Of a stretch of 64,000 nt of DNA, positions 8,794-17,510 are shown piece by piece. Origin of the DNA: Candidatus Poribacteria bacterium (lineage in GTDB: Bacteria > Poribacteria > WGA-4E > JAJDTR01); NCBI GenBank assembly GCA_028820655.1, contig JAPPIK010000033.1:1-64000 (forward strand), read 5' to 3'. The translations under genes were made by a program, and so were the position numbers. The notes below the pieces were generated by a model. It did not search any database. It was not told where the DNA came from and worked only from the letters and a program-made list of their open reading frames with translations. Numbering within the stretch: position 1 is the first letter of the stretch; each line of letters begins with the position of its first letter.

Positions 8794-9069
8794 ATGTTTC
8801 GAAAACTGATGCGACTACTACATCAAGAGCGCGGGAGTAAGCAGGTTGCCAAGAATCGCTTGCAGCTCATTTTGATACAAGATAGAGTCGGTGCAGACGA
8901 GGCAATTATGAATGATCTGCAGGCAAAACTCACACAACTTCTCGGGGAGTATTTTGAATTTCCTTCGGAAGGCATTGATATGGAACTCCAGCGTGACGGG
9001 ACATCAATGGCGTTAACCGCGAGCATCCCCATCAAAGCCATGAAACGTCGTTCTTCCGCCGAGCAGTAA
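8794..9069 (+). CDS. minE: Cell division topological specificity factor MinE
   Basis: A 91-residue MinE. The N-terminal amphipathic stretch (MFRKLMRLLHQ) and the anti-MinCD helix AKNRLQLILIQDR match the family, followed by the dimer domain with the LxxxLxxYF-type end and hydrophobic strands. It stimulates MinD ATPase and drives pole-to-pole oscillation. Its start follows minD by 14 bases with AGGAGAATCC upstream. The last 57 bases overlap, tail to tail, with the HAD phosphatase gene on the other strand. Confidence 0.93.
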   Translation: MFRKLMRLLHQERGSKQVAKNRLQLILIQDRVGADEAIMNDLQAKLTQLLGEYFEFPSEGIDMELQRDGTSMALTASIPIKAMKRRSSAEQ

Positions 9070-9861
9070 ACGTTCAACCGCTTGTGCGACGCCGTCAACG
9101 TCGTTTGATTCGGCTATAAAGTCGGCAGACTCTTTCAATTCCTCGACGGCATTCCCCATAGCAATACTATACCCGGCGGCATCCATCATGCTTTCGTCGT
9201 TATAACCGTCGCCAAAAGCGACCACGAGGTCCATTGAAATGCCTGCTTTGGCCGCTAAAGCCTTGAGTGCCGGCCCCTTGGACACTTTTGGATTCATGAA
9301 TTCAATGTATTCGATTTGTGTGCGAGTAATGTATAACCTATCTCCAAAATCCTTCTGAAATTCAATGAGTAAGCGCGTAACGTTTTCAGGCGTGTCGAGT
9401 ACTTGCATCTTGGTTGGTTCCCCTCCCGTAAGTTTCTTGAGATCCCCTACAGCAGTAGCCCGCACTCCTGTCCGATTCATATAAAGTTCGCTCCACGGAT
9501 TCTCCATCCTAATGTAGAGTTGATCATCCAGGCAGAAATTGAGATGCAATCCTCTCTCATCGCAGTAGTCAACTAAATCCATAGCGGTCGTTGCCGCAAT
9601 GGGTGTGTGATGAAACACTTCGCCTGTTTTCGCGTGCTTTACCAGCCCTCCATTGTATGAAATAATCGGATTCTCTAGTCCTATCTGATCACTAATCGGT
9701 AAAATTGATTGATGCATCCTTCCCGATACCAACACAACAACAACCCCTTCCTTAGACAGTTCCCGCAGGGCGGTGCAGTTTTTATCCGTCACAATGTGGT
9801 CACTGTTGAGCAGCGTCCCATCTAGGTCTAGGGCTGCCATTCGGCATGGGATTTTGGTCAT
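9013..9861 (-). CDS. Cof-type HAD-IIB phosphatase
   Basis: A 282-residue HAD hydrolase. Motif I is ALDLDGTLLNSD (nucleophile aspartate near residue 12), motif II is the serine of VLVSGRM, motif III includes the lysine of NPKVSKGPAL, and motif IV is VAFGDGYNDESMMDAAG. The large C2 cap between motifs II and III places it in the Cof/YidA subgroup, phosphatases for sugar phosphates or flavin-like compounds; the substrate is unknown. The last 19 residues (GGRTTFHGFDGDARG end) go past the usual end of the family and lie over the 3' end of minE on the opposite strand. Confidence 0.88.
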   Translation of the reverse strand: MTKIPCRMAALDLDGTLLNSDHIVTDKNCTALRELSKEGVVVVLVSGRMHQSILPISDQIGLENPIISYNGGLVKHAKTGEVFHHTPIAATTAMDLVDYCDERGLHLNFCLDDQLYIRMENPWSELYMNRTGVRATAVGDLKKLTGGEPTKMQVLDTPENVTRLLIEFQKDFGDRLYITRTQIEYIEFMNPKVSKGPALKALAAKAGISMDLVVAFGDGYNDESMMDAAGYSIAMGNAVEELKESADFIAESNDVDGVAQAVERLLLGGRTTFHGFDGDARG

Positions 9862-9928
9862 ATCCCCGTTTTCCTTTCTGCTCTCCTAACGATTCCTAAA
9901 TTCAGAGAATGCAAATTGTCAGAGATCA

Positions 9929-11044
9929 TCAGATGATCCGTTCTGTTTTGGAATCAAAGAAATGAATGTGTTTCTCATCGAATTCCAGGTAAATGAACTG
10001 TCCGGACTCAACTTGGAAGGATGGGTGTGTCCGAACTCTTAACGTGATAAGATTCGTGGTTTCAGGATCTTCTCCGAGGAAAATGTCAATGATATTCACG
10101 GAACCGATTGACTCTACCAAATGTACGGCCGCTTTGATTCCTCCGTTGACAGGCTCCTTGGAAATCCTTATATGCTCTGGTCGAATTCCAAAAACCAGCG
10201 CATGCTCCCGGTGTCCGCTGCCAAGATTCGACACCTGTTCATCGGAAAGTTCCCACGAGACATTTGTATGATCAAGTCGCAACAGAGTTTTGCCACCGTC
10301 CGATTGCACACAACCGTGAAGTAGGTTCATTGAAGGACTACCCATGAACCCCGCAACGAACATGCTCTGTGGTTTATTGTATACCTCGTGGGGCGTCGCC
10401 ACCTGCTCAAGTACGCCTCGATGCATTACCGCGATCCGGTCTGCCATTGACATTGCCTCTACCTGATCGTGCGTGACAAAAACTGTCGTTGTACCCAGTT
10501 CATACTGTAAGCGTTTAAGTTCAGATCTCATGTCAACACGGAGTTTCGCGTCAAGGTTCGCCATCGGCTCATCCATCAAGAAAGCTTTGGGACGACGTAC
10601 CATCGCTCTTCCGAGTGCAACACGTTGCATCTCGCCGCCGCTCAGATGCGACGGTTTCCGGTCCAACAACCTATCAATTTGCAAGAGGCGGGCGACTTCC
10701 TGTACCAATCCGCTGATTTCGGATTGGTCTATTCTCACAGCCTTGAGCGGGAATGCAAGGTTATCAAAAACGGTCAGATGCGGGTAGAGCGCGTAAAACT
10801 GAAACACAAAGGCGATATCTCGATCTGCGGGAGATAAGTGATTCGTCCGCACTCCATCAATTAAGATGTCCCCTACTTCGGGGTGTTCCAAACCCGCAAT
10901 TAATCGCAGTGTGGTTGTCTTTCCACAACCTGAGGGACCCAAAAAAACCAAGAATTCTCCATCTTGGATTTCTAGGCTTAGATTATTAACGGCAATGATA
11001 TCGCCAAAGCGCTTGGTAATATTCCTAAGTTCAATAGATGCCAT
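9929..11044 (-). CDS. ABC transporter ATPase, MalK/UgpC type
   Basis: A 371-residue ATP-binding subunit of a carbohydrate-type importer. Walker A is GPSGCGKTT near residue 40, the signature is LSGGEMQRVALGRAM, Walker B is KAFLMDEPMANLDAKL and the H-loop is VFVTHDQVEAMS. Residues after about 240 form the TOBE/regulatory domain (FGIRPEHIRIS) typical of MalK, UgpC and MsmK, which can serve several permeases. I chose the ATG at 11044 because the transcription start predicted from the upstream promoter would exclude the GTG at 11107. No permease or binding-protein gene is adjacent, so it is an orphan or shared ATPase. Confidence 0.87.
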   Translation of the reverse strand: MASIELRNITKRFGDIIAVNNLSLEIQDGEFLVFLGPSGCGKTTTLRLIAGLEHPEVGDILIDGVRTNHLSPADRDIAFVFQFYALYPHLTVFDNLAFPLKAVRIDQSEISGLVQEVARLLQIDRLLDRKPSHLSGGEMQRVALGRAMVRRPKAFLMDEPMANLDAKLRVDMRSELKRLQYELGTTTVFVTHDQVEAMSMADRIAVMHRGVLEQVATPHEVYNKPQSMFVAGFMGSPSMNLLHGCVQSDGGKTLLRLDHTNVSWELSDEQVSNLGSGHREHALVFGIRPEHIRISKEPVNGGIKAAVHLVESIGSVNIIDIFLGEDPETTNLITLRVRTHPSFQVESGQFIYLEFDEKHIHFFDSKTERII

Positions 11045-11111
11045 AGGGTAGTAAGAAACCGCAGGCCTCGCTGCCAAAAATATTCTAGCATAACGAGTCC
11101 GCACCAAGGAT

Positions 11112-11141
11112 ATTCTAGCACACGATTTGGATTTATGTTAA
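11112..11141 (-). promoter_or_regulatory. Promoter for the orphan ABC ATPase gene
   Basis: On the minus strand TTAACA and TAGAAT are 18 bases apart, with a TGC extended -10 directly before TAGAAT. The 10-base string TGCTAGAATA is repeated about 30 bases downstream, at 11082-11091, possibly a second -10 element. Confidence 0.5.
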
Positions 11142-11264
11142 CAGAAAAGGGGGTTGGGTTATAAAGGATGGTACAGGGATTCGCCGGTCACTGAAGGTTG
11201 GGTAAACAACAATATGAAGCACGGGCGCCGGCAATAATGAATTGGCTGTAATAAAGGACTATGT

Positions 11265-11831
11265 TCAACCGCTTAGAAAGGCATACATTGCGAGGCCGGA
11301 GAGCAGCGGCATTGTCAGGTTGTCATCAAGTTTTATTGGGAGTACCTCAACCACCGTTGCCGCTAAGGCACCAATTATTGCCACGGCTGGATTGAGCTTG
11401 ACGATCGCAATCAGGACACAAACAAGAAAACAGGCGAGGCTGCCTTCAAGGCTCTTTCGGGGAAATAACTTTGTCCGTCCCCATTTTTTTCCGATTAGCG
11501 CGGCAGCCATGTCGCCCAATATCATGAAGAGAATGCAGACGATAGCGAGGATTTTTGGGAAGAGGAGGATGGGTAGGAATGCGCCCACTAGGAAATACGT
11601 TGCACCTGTAATAGCACCGTTTCGCTCGTGTGTGCGCAGCATCGGCGTGAAGACTCGGTAGAACACAACGCTGAATGAGGGCCACACGGCTTTTAGCAAT
11701 TCCATCACGAGCGCCCCGATCACAAGGATGCCGACAGCGATAACAGCCTGATGTCTCTCAATGAATATGTAGACAATTGGTACGATGAGACCGATCAAAT
11801 GAATACTCTTCCGCCGCAATTCTAGTGCCAT
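11265..11831 (-). CDS. Integral membrane kinase/cytidylyltransferase-like protein (DGK1/SEC59/VTE5 type)
   Basis: A 188-residue polytopic membrane protein with about six hydrophobic segments. It begins with ELRRKSIHLIGLIVP, the R-K-x-x-H-x-x-G motif that opens CTP-dependent polyprenol, phytol and diacylglycerol kinases and phosphatidate cytidylyltransferase-like proteins. The later motif ILGDMAAALIGKKWGRTK and the basic RKSLEGSLACF loop are the nucleotide-binding part of the same family. It would phosphorylate a lipid alcohol in the inner membrane; which one is not clear. The ATG at 11831 was preferred over the longer frame because GGAAGAG stands just before it and the family motif starts within five residues. 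Confidence 0.75.
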   Translation of the reverse strand: MALELRRKSIHLIGLIVPIVYIFIERHQAVIAVGILVIGALVMELLKAVWPSFSVVFYRVFTPMLRTHERNGAITGATYFLVGAFLPILLFPKILAIVCILFMILGDMAAALIGKKWGRTKLFPRKSLEGSLACFLVCVLIAIVKLNPAVAIIGALAATVVEVLPIKLDDNLTMPLLSGLAMYAFLSG

Positions 11832-11950
11832 TGCTCTCTTCCTGCCTATGGTAAGGTACGTCTCTACATAGCAAGAACTATACCAGAGCAAGCTTATACG
11901 CGAATCCAGTAGTGTCAAGTTACCTCTGACCAAGATATTGTATCAATTGA

Positions 11951-12211
11951 TTACATCAGACGTGCAGATTCCACGTAGGTGGAGTGCAAATTTTGCGCAG
12001 GTGGCTAACGATTGAAGGATTGCCACTTTAGATTTGACATTCCGTACGTGCCCGTGTTTACGGTGTCCCATCCAAAGAATTGCAGGTTCAAGATACATGG
12101 ACAGCGGGATATGGCGAAGTGTTAGGACAAGCCGAACGGGCTGAGAAGGTGATTTCGGCGCTTTTACGTCGAATACTTGACGGAGAATTGGTCGGCAATT
12201 TACTTGACTAA
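11951..12211 (+). pseudogene. Possible gene remnant with two in-frame stops
   Basis: The 490 bases between 11832 and 12324 hold no intact gene. One plus-strand frame reads like protein for 87 codons, with a TAG at 12029-12031 and a TGA at 12035-12037. After the stops it continues as GVPSKELQVQDTWTAG and then AERAEKVISALLRRILDGEL up to a TAA at 12209. The helical, charged pattern looks like coding sequence but no family was recognised. The nearby TAG argues against selenocysteine readthrough of the TGA, even though this genome has the Sec machinery. A chance frame is also possible. Confidence 0.3.
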
Positions 12212-12324
12212 CTGCACACTTTGATGTAATATCGGCGCCTGCTAACGCTATTGCAACGACACCTTGACAGTAATCCAACTCACCGCTTGAATCGTCTGAT
12301 TTTGATTGCGGAAAAGGCGAAATA

Positions 12325-13344
12325 ATGACAGAACGGAAAGAAAACGTACGTTGGGGGATTCTGAGTACGGCACGGATTGCTTCCAAGGTGAGCCGTGCTA
12401 TAAAACTAGCTAGTAACGCCGAGCTCGTGGCAATTGCTAGCCGGACAAAGGCGAGAGCGGAGACTTGGGCAGCGGAACATGGTGTTGAGCGGGCATATGG
12501 TACCTATGAACAGCTTTTGGAAGATGAATCAATTGATGCTATCTATCTTCCCACACCGCCAACGCTGCATGCCGAATGGACCATCAAAGCCGCCGAGTGT
12601 GGCATACACGTACTGTGCGAGAAACCGTTGGCGGCAAACGTAGAAGAATCCGTGGAGATGGCGAACGCCTGTAGCACGAATGGCGTACAATTGATGGATG
12701 GCGTCATGTGGGTTCATCATAATCGCACACCTCAAATGCGGCAGATAATTGACGACGGAACACTTGGAAAGTTGCGCCGAGTGACCTCCGCATTCTCGCT
12801 CAATTGGGACGCAATTCCTTATGATAACATTCGCGCCAAGAAAGAACTAGCGGGTGGTAGCCTCGGCGATTTGGGATACTATTGCGTTCGCGCTATTCTT
12901 TGGGCCTTTGGAGATCTTCCAACTCAAGTTTTCGCAACTGCGCGTTACGAGGTTGGAGTCGATATGAATTTTTCGGGGTTGCTTTGGTTTGATGGTGGAC
13001 GGATGGCGACTTTTGATTCTGCGTTTGACACGGGCAGCAGAAAATGGTTCGAGATAGCAGGTACCGATGCCTCGCTTGTGTGTGACGATTTCGTCATTCC
13101 TTGGAATGAGACGTCTGCGCGATTTTGGATACACAGTACGACAGGAAAAGACGCCGAACACAACGTCGAAAACACTATCCAAGAAGTGAACATGATCGAA
13201 CACTTCTCGAATATCGTGAAGACCGGTACGCTTGAGCCACGACTCGCCGAGGACGCCATCAACACGATGATCGTTTGCGAAGCTCTTTCAGAATCCGCTA
13301 GACGCAACGAAATTGTGGAACTTAAGCTCCCAAACCGTTCCTGA
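12325..13344 (+). CDS. Gfo/Idh/MocA-family oxidoreductase
   Basis: A 339-residue NAD(P)-dependent dehydrogenase of the glucose-fructose oxidoreductase / inositol dehydrogenase family. The N-terminal Rossmann fold starts with WGILSTARIASKV, with AIYLPTPPTLHAEW in the middle and the family's HVLCEKPLA at about residues 92-100, whose lysine is part of the active site. The C-terminal alpha/beta domain follows and holds SLGDLGYYCVRAI, the usual D-x-G-x-Y/H substrate-site segment. The start loop lacks the standard GxGxxG and has STARIAS instead, as in the trans-dihydrodiol and xylose dehydrogenase-like subgroup. The substrate is probably a sugar or polyol, not determined. Confidence 0.88.
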   Translation: MTERKENVRWGILSTARIASKVSRAIKLASNAELVAIASRTKARAETWAAEHGVERAYGTYEQLLEDESIDAIYLPTPPTLHAEWTIKAAECGIHVLCEKPLAANVEESVEMANACSTNGVQLMDGVMWVHHNRTPQMRQIIDDGTLGKLRRVTSAFSLNWDAIPYDNIRAKKELAGGSLGDLGYYCVRAILWAFGDLPTQVFATARYEVGVDMNFSGLLWFDGGRMATFDSAFDTGSRKWFEIAGTDASLVCDDFVIPWNETSARFWIHSTTGKDAEHNVENTIQEVNMIEHFSNIVKTGTLEPRLAEDAINTMIVCEALSESARRNEIVELKLPNRS

Positions 13345-13481
13345 AATTGAAAGCATCAGGACAATCGTGCCGTATCGATTGAACCGATTGCGTAGTGCGC
13401 CGAATATTAGATGTCGACATGAACCGATGAGCCGCTCACCTTAAAGACCTATTAACCGATATTGCAAAGGAGAAAACTCCC

Positions 13482-14162
13482 ATGGCAGTTATTACCGTTT
13501 CTAGAGAATACGGAAGTCGTGGTGAAGAAATTACCCAGCAAGTTGCGAAAGAACTCGGTTATAGTTATTTTGACAAAGACATTCTCGCGGATGTCGCACG
13601 TATTGCCAACACAACCGAAGATGAGATTCGTCAATATGATGAAAAGGAAGAGCACGGTTTGCATTCGTTTTTGAAAAAGCTGTTTGTTGCCCAACCGTTG
13701 GTCGTCGCCGAGTTTCCGTACTACTATCCGCCTACTATGCCGCTTGATTGGTCGATTGGGCCTATTGAAAACGAACCAAGATTAGATCCGGAAAGTGTGA
13801 CGGCGTTCTTTAACCAAGTACTCGAAGAACTCTGGAGGCGGGACAATGTTGTGATTGTTGGCCGAGGGAGCCAAAAGATACTAGCTTCAAAACCGCGCAC
13901 GCTTCATGTTCGCTTCGTAGGAACAATACAAGATCGTTGCAAACAGGTAAGGGCGGACGATTCTCTAAACCATGTTGAGGCCGCGAAAAAGATTCTAGCC
14001 ATCGACAAAGGGCGTGCACATTATTTGAAGCATCACCACGACGCTGATTGGTCAGACGCAACTCTATACCACCTGGTCATCAACACTAGTTTGGTCCCGG
14101 TAGGTCAGGCAGTGAAAATCGTTACACAGGCAATTTACCGTGCAGAAGATCGGAGTGATTAA
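13482..14162 (+). CDS. Cytidylate kinase-like family protein
   Basis: A 226-residue P-loop kinase of the cytidylate-kinase-like family (the AAK6/CMK2 group), distinct from the true cmk at 26826. The N-terminus AVITVSREYGSRGEEITQ is the modified P-loop of this family, followed by LGYSYFDKDILADVA, where the substrate lid lies in CMK. NVVIVGRGSQKIL holds the Walker-B-like strand and DKGRAHYLKHHHDADW is the lid. The start ATG has AAAGGAG nine bases upstream. Members are assumed to phosphorylate a nucleotide or related small molecule but few have been tested. It stands alone. Confidence 0.8.
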   Translation: MAVITVSREYGSRGEEITQQVAKELGYSYFDKDILADVARIANTTEDEIRQYDEKEEHGLHSFLKKLFVAQPLVVAEFPYYYPPTMPLDWSIGPIENEPRLDPESVTAFFNQVLEELWRRDNVVIVGRGSQKILASKPRTLHVRFVGTIQDRCKQVRADDSLNHVEAAKKILAIDKGRAHYLKHHHDADWSDATLYHLVINTSLVPVGQAVKIVTQAIYRAEDRSD

Positions 14163-14747
14163 GCTCGGTATGTACAAGGTTAGACGGGAGGGAAAGCGCA
14201 CCGTGCTATCGACCTGCGAATCTCGGATAAAGCATCAATGCCAATTCCAACCGTAGCTGAATGTCTTAAATGCTCCCCTACCAACAAGACTCGTTTGATC
14301 ACTCTTCTGCGGTCAACCAAAGCGGCCACATGATCGAAACACTTCTCGCTTTCCTTCATAATCTTATCAACACGCCTCACACAAAGTGCGAATGCAATCT
14401 GTCGAGGATGCACAAGATTTAAGGATAATCTTCTCAACTGAACGCCGCGTCAATGCGAGGTTTACAATTGCTATAAGCGACAACTCCACTTTCATGCCTG
14501 AAATTCATGCCGTCTCGCCGAAAACCCTGATGTAGAAACCCGGTGAAATCCAGCCACAGCGAAGGGCCAGCACTTTTTCGTCTCTACTGATATCTCCCAT
14601 TTGGCGTAGAATCCACGAAATCGCTTAACGTCTCCGAAGTGCGTTTCTCCGGTCGCCGCTAGGTTAGCGACACAGGTTCAAAAGGAGTCCGCGGTTGTAC
14701 GGGAAAACTTCATCCGAATTTATCTCGTACTAAAATGTCAGAAATCC
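14163..14747. other. 585-base region without a convincing gene
   Basis: A minus-strand frame at 14180-14437 (85 codons, TTG start) has a protein-like helical composition but no recognised domain and no ribosome site. The right half contains a short stem (GTCGC at 14653 against GCGAC at 14666) and a stretch around 14536-14570 that recalls part of a cobalamin riboswitch but lacks its other conserved boxes. It could be a long leader of the MFS gene at 14748. Confidence 0.4.
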
Positions 14748-15911
14748 ATGCGAAAGTACGGTGCATATATCCCTGCGCTTCTTATGGATGCTTGTATCAG
14801 TAGTATCCTTACGAACGCTGCTTTCTTTGTAACCTATCTCTACTTTTCTTCAACATTCTTAGGCACGCTGACCGCAATCTGCACGGGCGTTTTCGTGTTG
14901 CTGGCAATACCTTTTGGCCGTCTTTCGGATAGGGTTGGGCGACCTCGTGTCCTCACAATTTCCTGCCTATCACTCGCCGCTGTGAGCATCCTGCTTCCAC
15001 TCTGCACGCGCAAACTACATCTTATGATGGTTTTTCCGTGCAGCGGCATCGGTATGGCACTCTTTTGGCCCACCTATGAGGCGTGGTTGGCTGAGCGAGA
15101 AGGCGCCGGAGACCTGATTAGGCGCATTACGATTTTCAATCTGTTTTGGACCGTTGGAATTACCGTTGGTCCAATGATTGCAAGCTATCTTTATCAGGGA
15201 ACCAGCCCAATAGTTCCTTTCTATCTTGCAGGCGCATTCAGCATAATCAATTGGATCTGCCTTAAATCTCAAACAATCGGATCGCGGACAAGACAACATC
15301 CTCTAGGGCCTCGCACAATAATCGAAGCGCCGCCCCACTATGCACATCACATTTTTCTAAGGATTGCGCGAATTTCGAATTTCGCCTCTTGGTTCTCACT
15401 CGGAATTGTTCGGCACCTCGCACCGAAGTTGACAGTCGAGGCGGGCATTCCTGCAAGAGCCTACGGCAATTTAATTTTGGTGTTGGGGGCAGCACAACTA
15501 ATTGGCTTTGTGGCGTTGGGAACGGATCGAGCTGCGCGCTGGCATTACCGATTGTACCCGTTGATTGGAGTTCAGTCACTTGCGGTAATTGCTTTCCTGA
15601 TGATTGGCTTTCTGCCGCATGGCCCCGCTTGGGCGTTCGCCTTCGCGGCGATTGGATTGTCTGGAGCCTTCACCTACTTCAGTAGCATGTATTATAGCTT
15701 GCACGCGCAACAAGACAAGGGCAACAAGAGTGGCTGGCATGAAGCGGTTCTCGGAAGTGGCTTACTGCTTGGGCCACTGGTTGGTGGGGTGTCGGCGGAT
15801 TCGAGACTGGGCGCCAGCAGTCCGTATGTTCTTTGTGCGCTAGTGATTGGCCTTTGTAGTGTGTTGGAGGCAGGAATCTGGTTTAATCAAAAACAGATTG
15901 AGGAGTCTTGA
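14748..15911 (+). CDS. Major facilitator superfamily transporter
   Basis: A 387-residue inner membrane carrier with about twelve hydrophobic segments. The loop between segments 2 and 3 contains GRLSDRVGRPRVL, the MFS motif A (GxxxDRxGRR/K), which fixes the family. The second half repeats the fold with a degenerate version. Substrate and direction are not visible; its size and lack of long loops fit a drug/metabolite or sugar efflux carrier. No Shine-Dalgarno is clear before the ATG. Its 3' end converges on the repeated membrane protein gene at 15928 with 16 bases between. Confidence 0.85.
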   Translation: MRKYGAYIPALLMDACISSILTNAAFFVTYLYFSSTFLGTLTAICTGVFVLLAIPFGRLSDRVGRPRVLTISCLSLAAVSILLPLCTRKLHLMMVFPCSGIGMALFWPTYEAWLAEREGAGDLIRRITIFNLFWTVGITVGPMIASYLYQGTSPIVPFYLAGAFSIINWICLKSQTIGSRTRQHPLGPRTIIEAPPHYAHHIFLRIARISNFASWFSLGIVRHLAPKLTVEAGIPARAYGNLILVLGAAQLIGFVALGTDRAARWHYRLYPLIGVQSLAVIAFLMIGFLPHGPAWAFAFAAIGLSGAFTYFSSMYYSLHAQQDKGNKSGWHEAVLGSGLLLGPLVGGVSADSRLGASSPYVLCALVIGLCSVLEAGIWFNQKQIEES

Positions 15912-15927
15912 GGTTGGAAGACCTTGT

Positions 15928-16512
15928 TTATCGGTGGACAACTATGACCAGTCCGGTTAAACCGCCGAGTAGAATCTGAAAGCCTGTTTGGTAAAGTACC
16001 TCACGAAACGGCTGACAAAGAAAGATTAGTCCAAACGCAATCGCGCCGACGGAAATTCGCTCCGCCCACCACTTTCGCTCGAAAAGAATTGCAAATAGAA
16101 TCATGCCCAGTAAGATAAGTTGGAGAGCGGTACTCCGTAGCGCATTAAGGGGCTGAAATAGGAATATAAAACCAATGACCAGGATACTTCCGCCGACAAT
16201 CGCCATTTGCAGTCGCCAGCGAGTTGCCAATCCAAAAGCGATTCCGCCGGCGAAGATTAAGTGAAAAGCGGAACTTCGCAGAAAGTTTGGAACATCCAGA
16301 TAAAGAAAACCCACGCCAATGATCAGTCCGAGCCCTGCTATAGCCTCTACGAGCCACCTCGTAGAAAACGACGTTGTCGACAAGATTGATGAGACGGTCA
16401 AGAGAGGCAGGGAAATCCCTTTGAGTAACATGGAATTGGGCTGATACAAAAATCCAATCCCCAAAATGAACGCTATGAGTGTGATCGATCGATGAAGTGT
16501 TCGCTTCGTCAT
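15928..16512 (-). CDS. Membrane protein built of four tandem two-helix repeats
   Basis: A 194-residue hydrophobic protein, family not recognised. It divides into four copies of a unit of about 46 residues, each opening with G-[IVF]-[GI]-F-L-[YFC] and a polar/proline turn: GIGFLYQPNSMLL, GVGFLYLDVPNFL, GFIFLFQPLNALR and GLIFLCQPFREVL. Each is followed by a second hydrophobic helix (for example LQLILLGMILFAILF) and most by a basic or aromatic loop. This predicts eight membrane helices with four-fold internal symmetry and a conserved FL-x-QP turn at the same side in each repeat. Such symmetry suggests an ancestral two-helix hairpin that was duplicated twice. No function can be assigned. Confidence 0.65.
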   Translation of the reverse strand: MTKRTLHRSITLIAFILGIGFLYQPNSMLLKGISLPLLTVSSILSTTSFSTRWLVEAIAGLGLIIGVGFLYLDVPNFLRSSAFHLIFAGGIAFGLATRWRLQMAIVGGSILVIGFIFLFQPLNALRSTALQLILLGMILFAILFERKWWAERISVGAIAFGLIFLCQPFREVLYQTGFQILLGGLTGLVIVVHR

Positions 16513-16654
16513 ATCGCTGTATGTTAAGTGCGAGTTTCGGTATTGTAGGTTGGTTCAAATTAGCGCACAATGTGCTTACGACCGATCCGCTCATCTGAAC
16601 AAGCATTCAGTCGTTAGTATCCGTAAATGCTTCGCGTCCAACTGCCAAAAGAGT

Positions 16655-16683
16655 GGATAAAGCATCGCGTACTATGCTATAAT
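16655..16683 (+). promoter_or_regulatory. Extended -10 promoter for the short Gfo/Idh gene
   Basis: A perfect TATAAT at 16678-16683 preceded by TGC (extended -10). The -35 region (GGATAA near 16655) is poor. The gene's ribosome site GGGAGGAG lies at about 16712. Confidence 0.5.
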
Positions 16684-16725
16684 CGGCGCAGTTATTCGAT
16701 CTGAAGAGAAACTGGGAGGAGACTG

Positions 16726-17496
16726 ATGAAGCCACGAATCTCAATGATTGGTACCGGGCGGTGGGGCAAAACCGTTCTGCAAAAATTCCATCATCTTGGT
16801 GGGCTCCACCTCGTCTATGGCCATCAAAATCGTGATTTACTTCAGCCCCTTAATTTGCGATTTACCGAAGACATTGATCAGTTAATCGAAGACAGTGACG
16901 CCGTTGTTGTCGCCACTCCTTCGGAAACGCACGCCGAAGTCGCAGAACGAGTGTTGCAAGCCAAGAAGGATCTGTTTCTTGAGAAACCGATGGCGCTTTC
17001 ATCAAAAGATGCGCGCCACCTAACACAACTGGCGGAAGATGGCAGTTGTGTTCTGATGATTGGGCATGTTCTCTGCTACTCTACCGGTTTCGCCAAACTC
17101 AACTCAATGCCGGGTCAAACCGTTTCGGCGCACGGAAAGTTCCTGAAAACGACTTCACCCGAAAAGTATTTGAATGCCTACTGGGATATGGGAGTGCATT
17201 GCGTGGCATTGGCAATTGCCCTGAAGGTACCGATGATGCAATTTAAACTTAACGCATCAGCGCAGGCCGCAAGCAATCAAAGGACTTTCGAGCTACAAAC
17301 AAGAACCCCTGACGGTAGAGTTCACACGTTACTATGGGACTTTCTCGCACCTGAAAATCAGGAAGACATGCTAATGGTTGAGTGTAGACATTTTCTCGCT
17401 TGCGTCAAAAATCGAGAGACGCCGAGAACTGATGGTCGACAGGGAGTCCAGACCATTGAGGCATTGGAGAGGATCCATCCGGAGCAGCACGCATGA
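16726..17496 (+). CDS. Short Gfo/Idh/MocA-family oxidoreductase
   Basis: A 256-residue member of the NAD(P)-dependent Gfo/Idh/MocA family. The N-terminal Rossmann loop is MIGTGRWGKTV, followed by AVVVATPSETHAEV and the family's LFLEKPMALS, which holds the catalytic lysine. The C-terminal substrate domain is reduced: the protein is 70-120 residues shorter than usual, though WDMGVHCVALA keeps the histidine segment that contacts the substrate. It starts at an ATG with GGGAGGAG ahead. It is unclear whether it acts as an oxidoreductase or as a shortened form working on an activated sugar. It converges with the coiled-coil gene at 17511, 14 bases away. Confidence 0.82.
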   Translation: MKPRISMIGTGRWGKTVLQKFHHLGGLHLVYGHQNRDLLQPLNLRFTEDIDQLIEDSDAVVVATPSETHAEVAERVLQAKKDLFLEKPMALSSKDARHLTQLAEDGSCVLMIGHVLCYSTGFAKLNSMPGQTVSAHGKFLKTTSPEKYLNAYWDMGVHCVALAIALKVPMMQFKLNASAQAASNQRTFELQTRTPDGRVHTLLWDFLAPENQEDMLMVECRHFLACVKNRETPRTDGRQGVQTIEALERIHPEQHA

Positions 17497-17510
17497 GCTA
17501 TGGTGGCTTC

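Noticed and set aside
11943-12386. A 147-codon minus-strand frame
   Set aside because: It runs over the start of the Gfo/Idh gene and its composition is not protein-like; a plus-strand remnant reads better.
14536-14700. Cobalamin-riboswitch-like stretch before the MFS gene
   Set aside because: A GGTGAAATCC-like core is present, but the conserved CGCNACTGT box is missing and the AAGGAGTCCGCGG downstream is a poor match to the B12 box with the wrong spacing.
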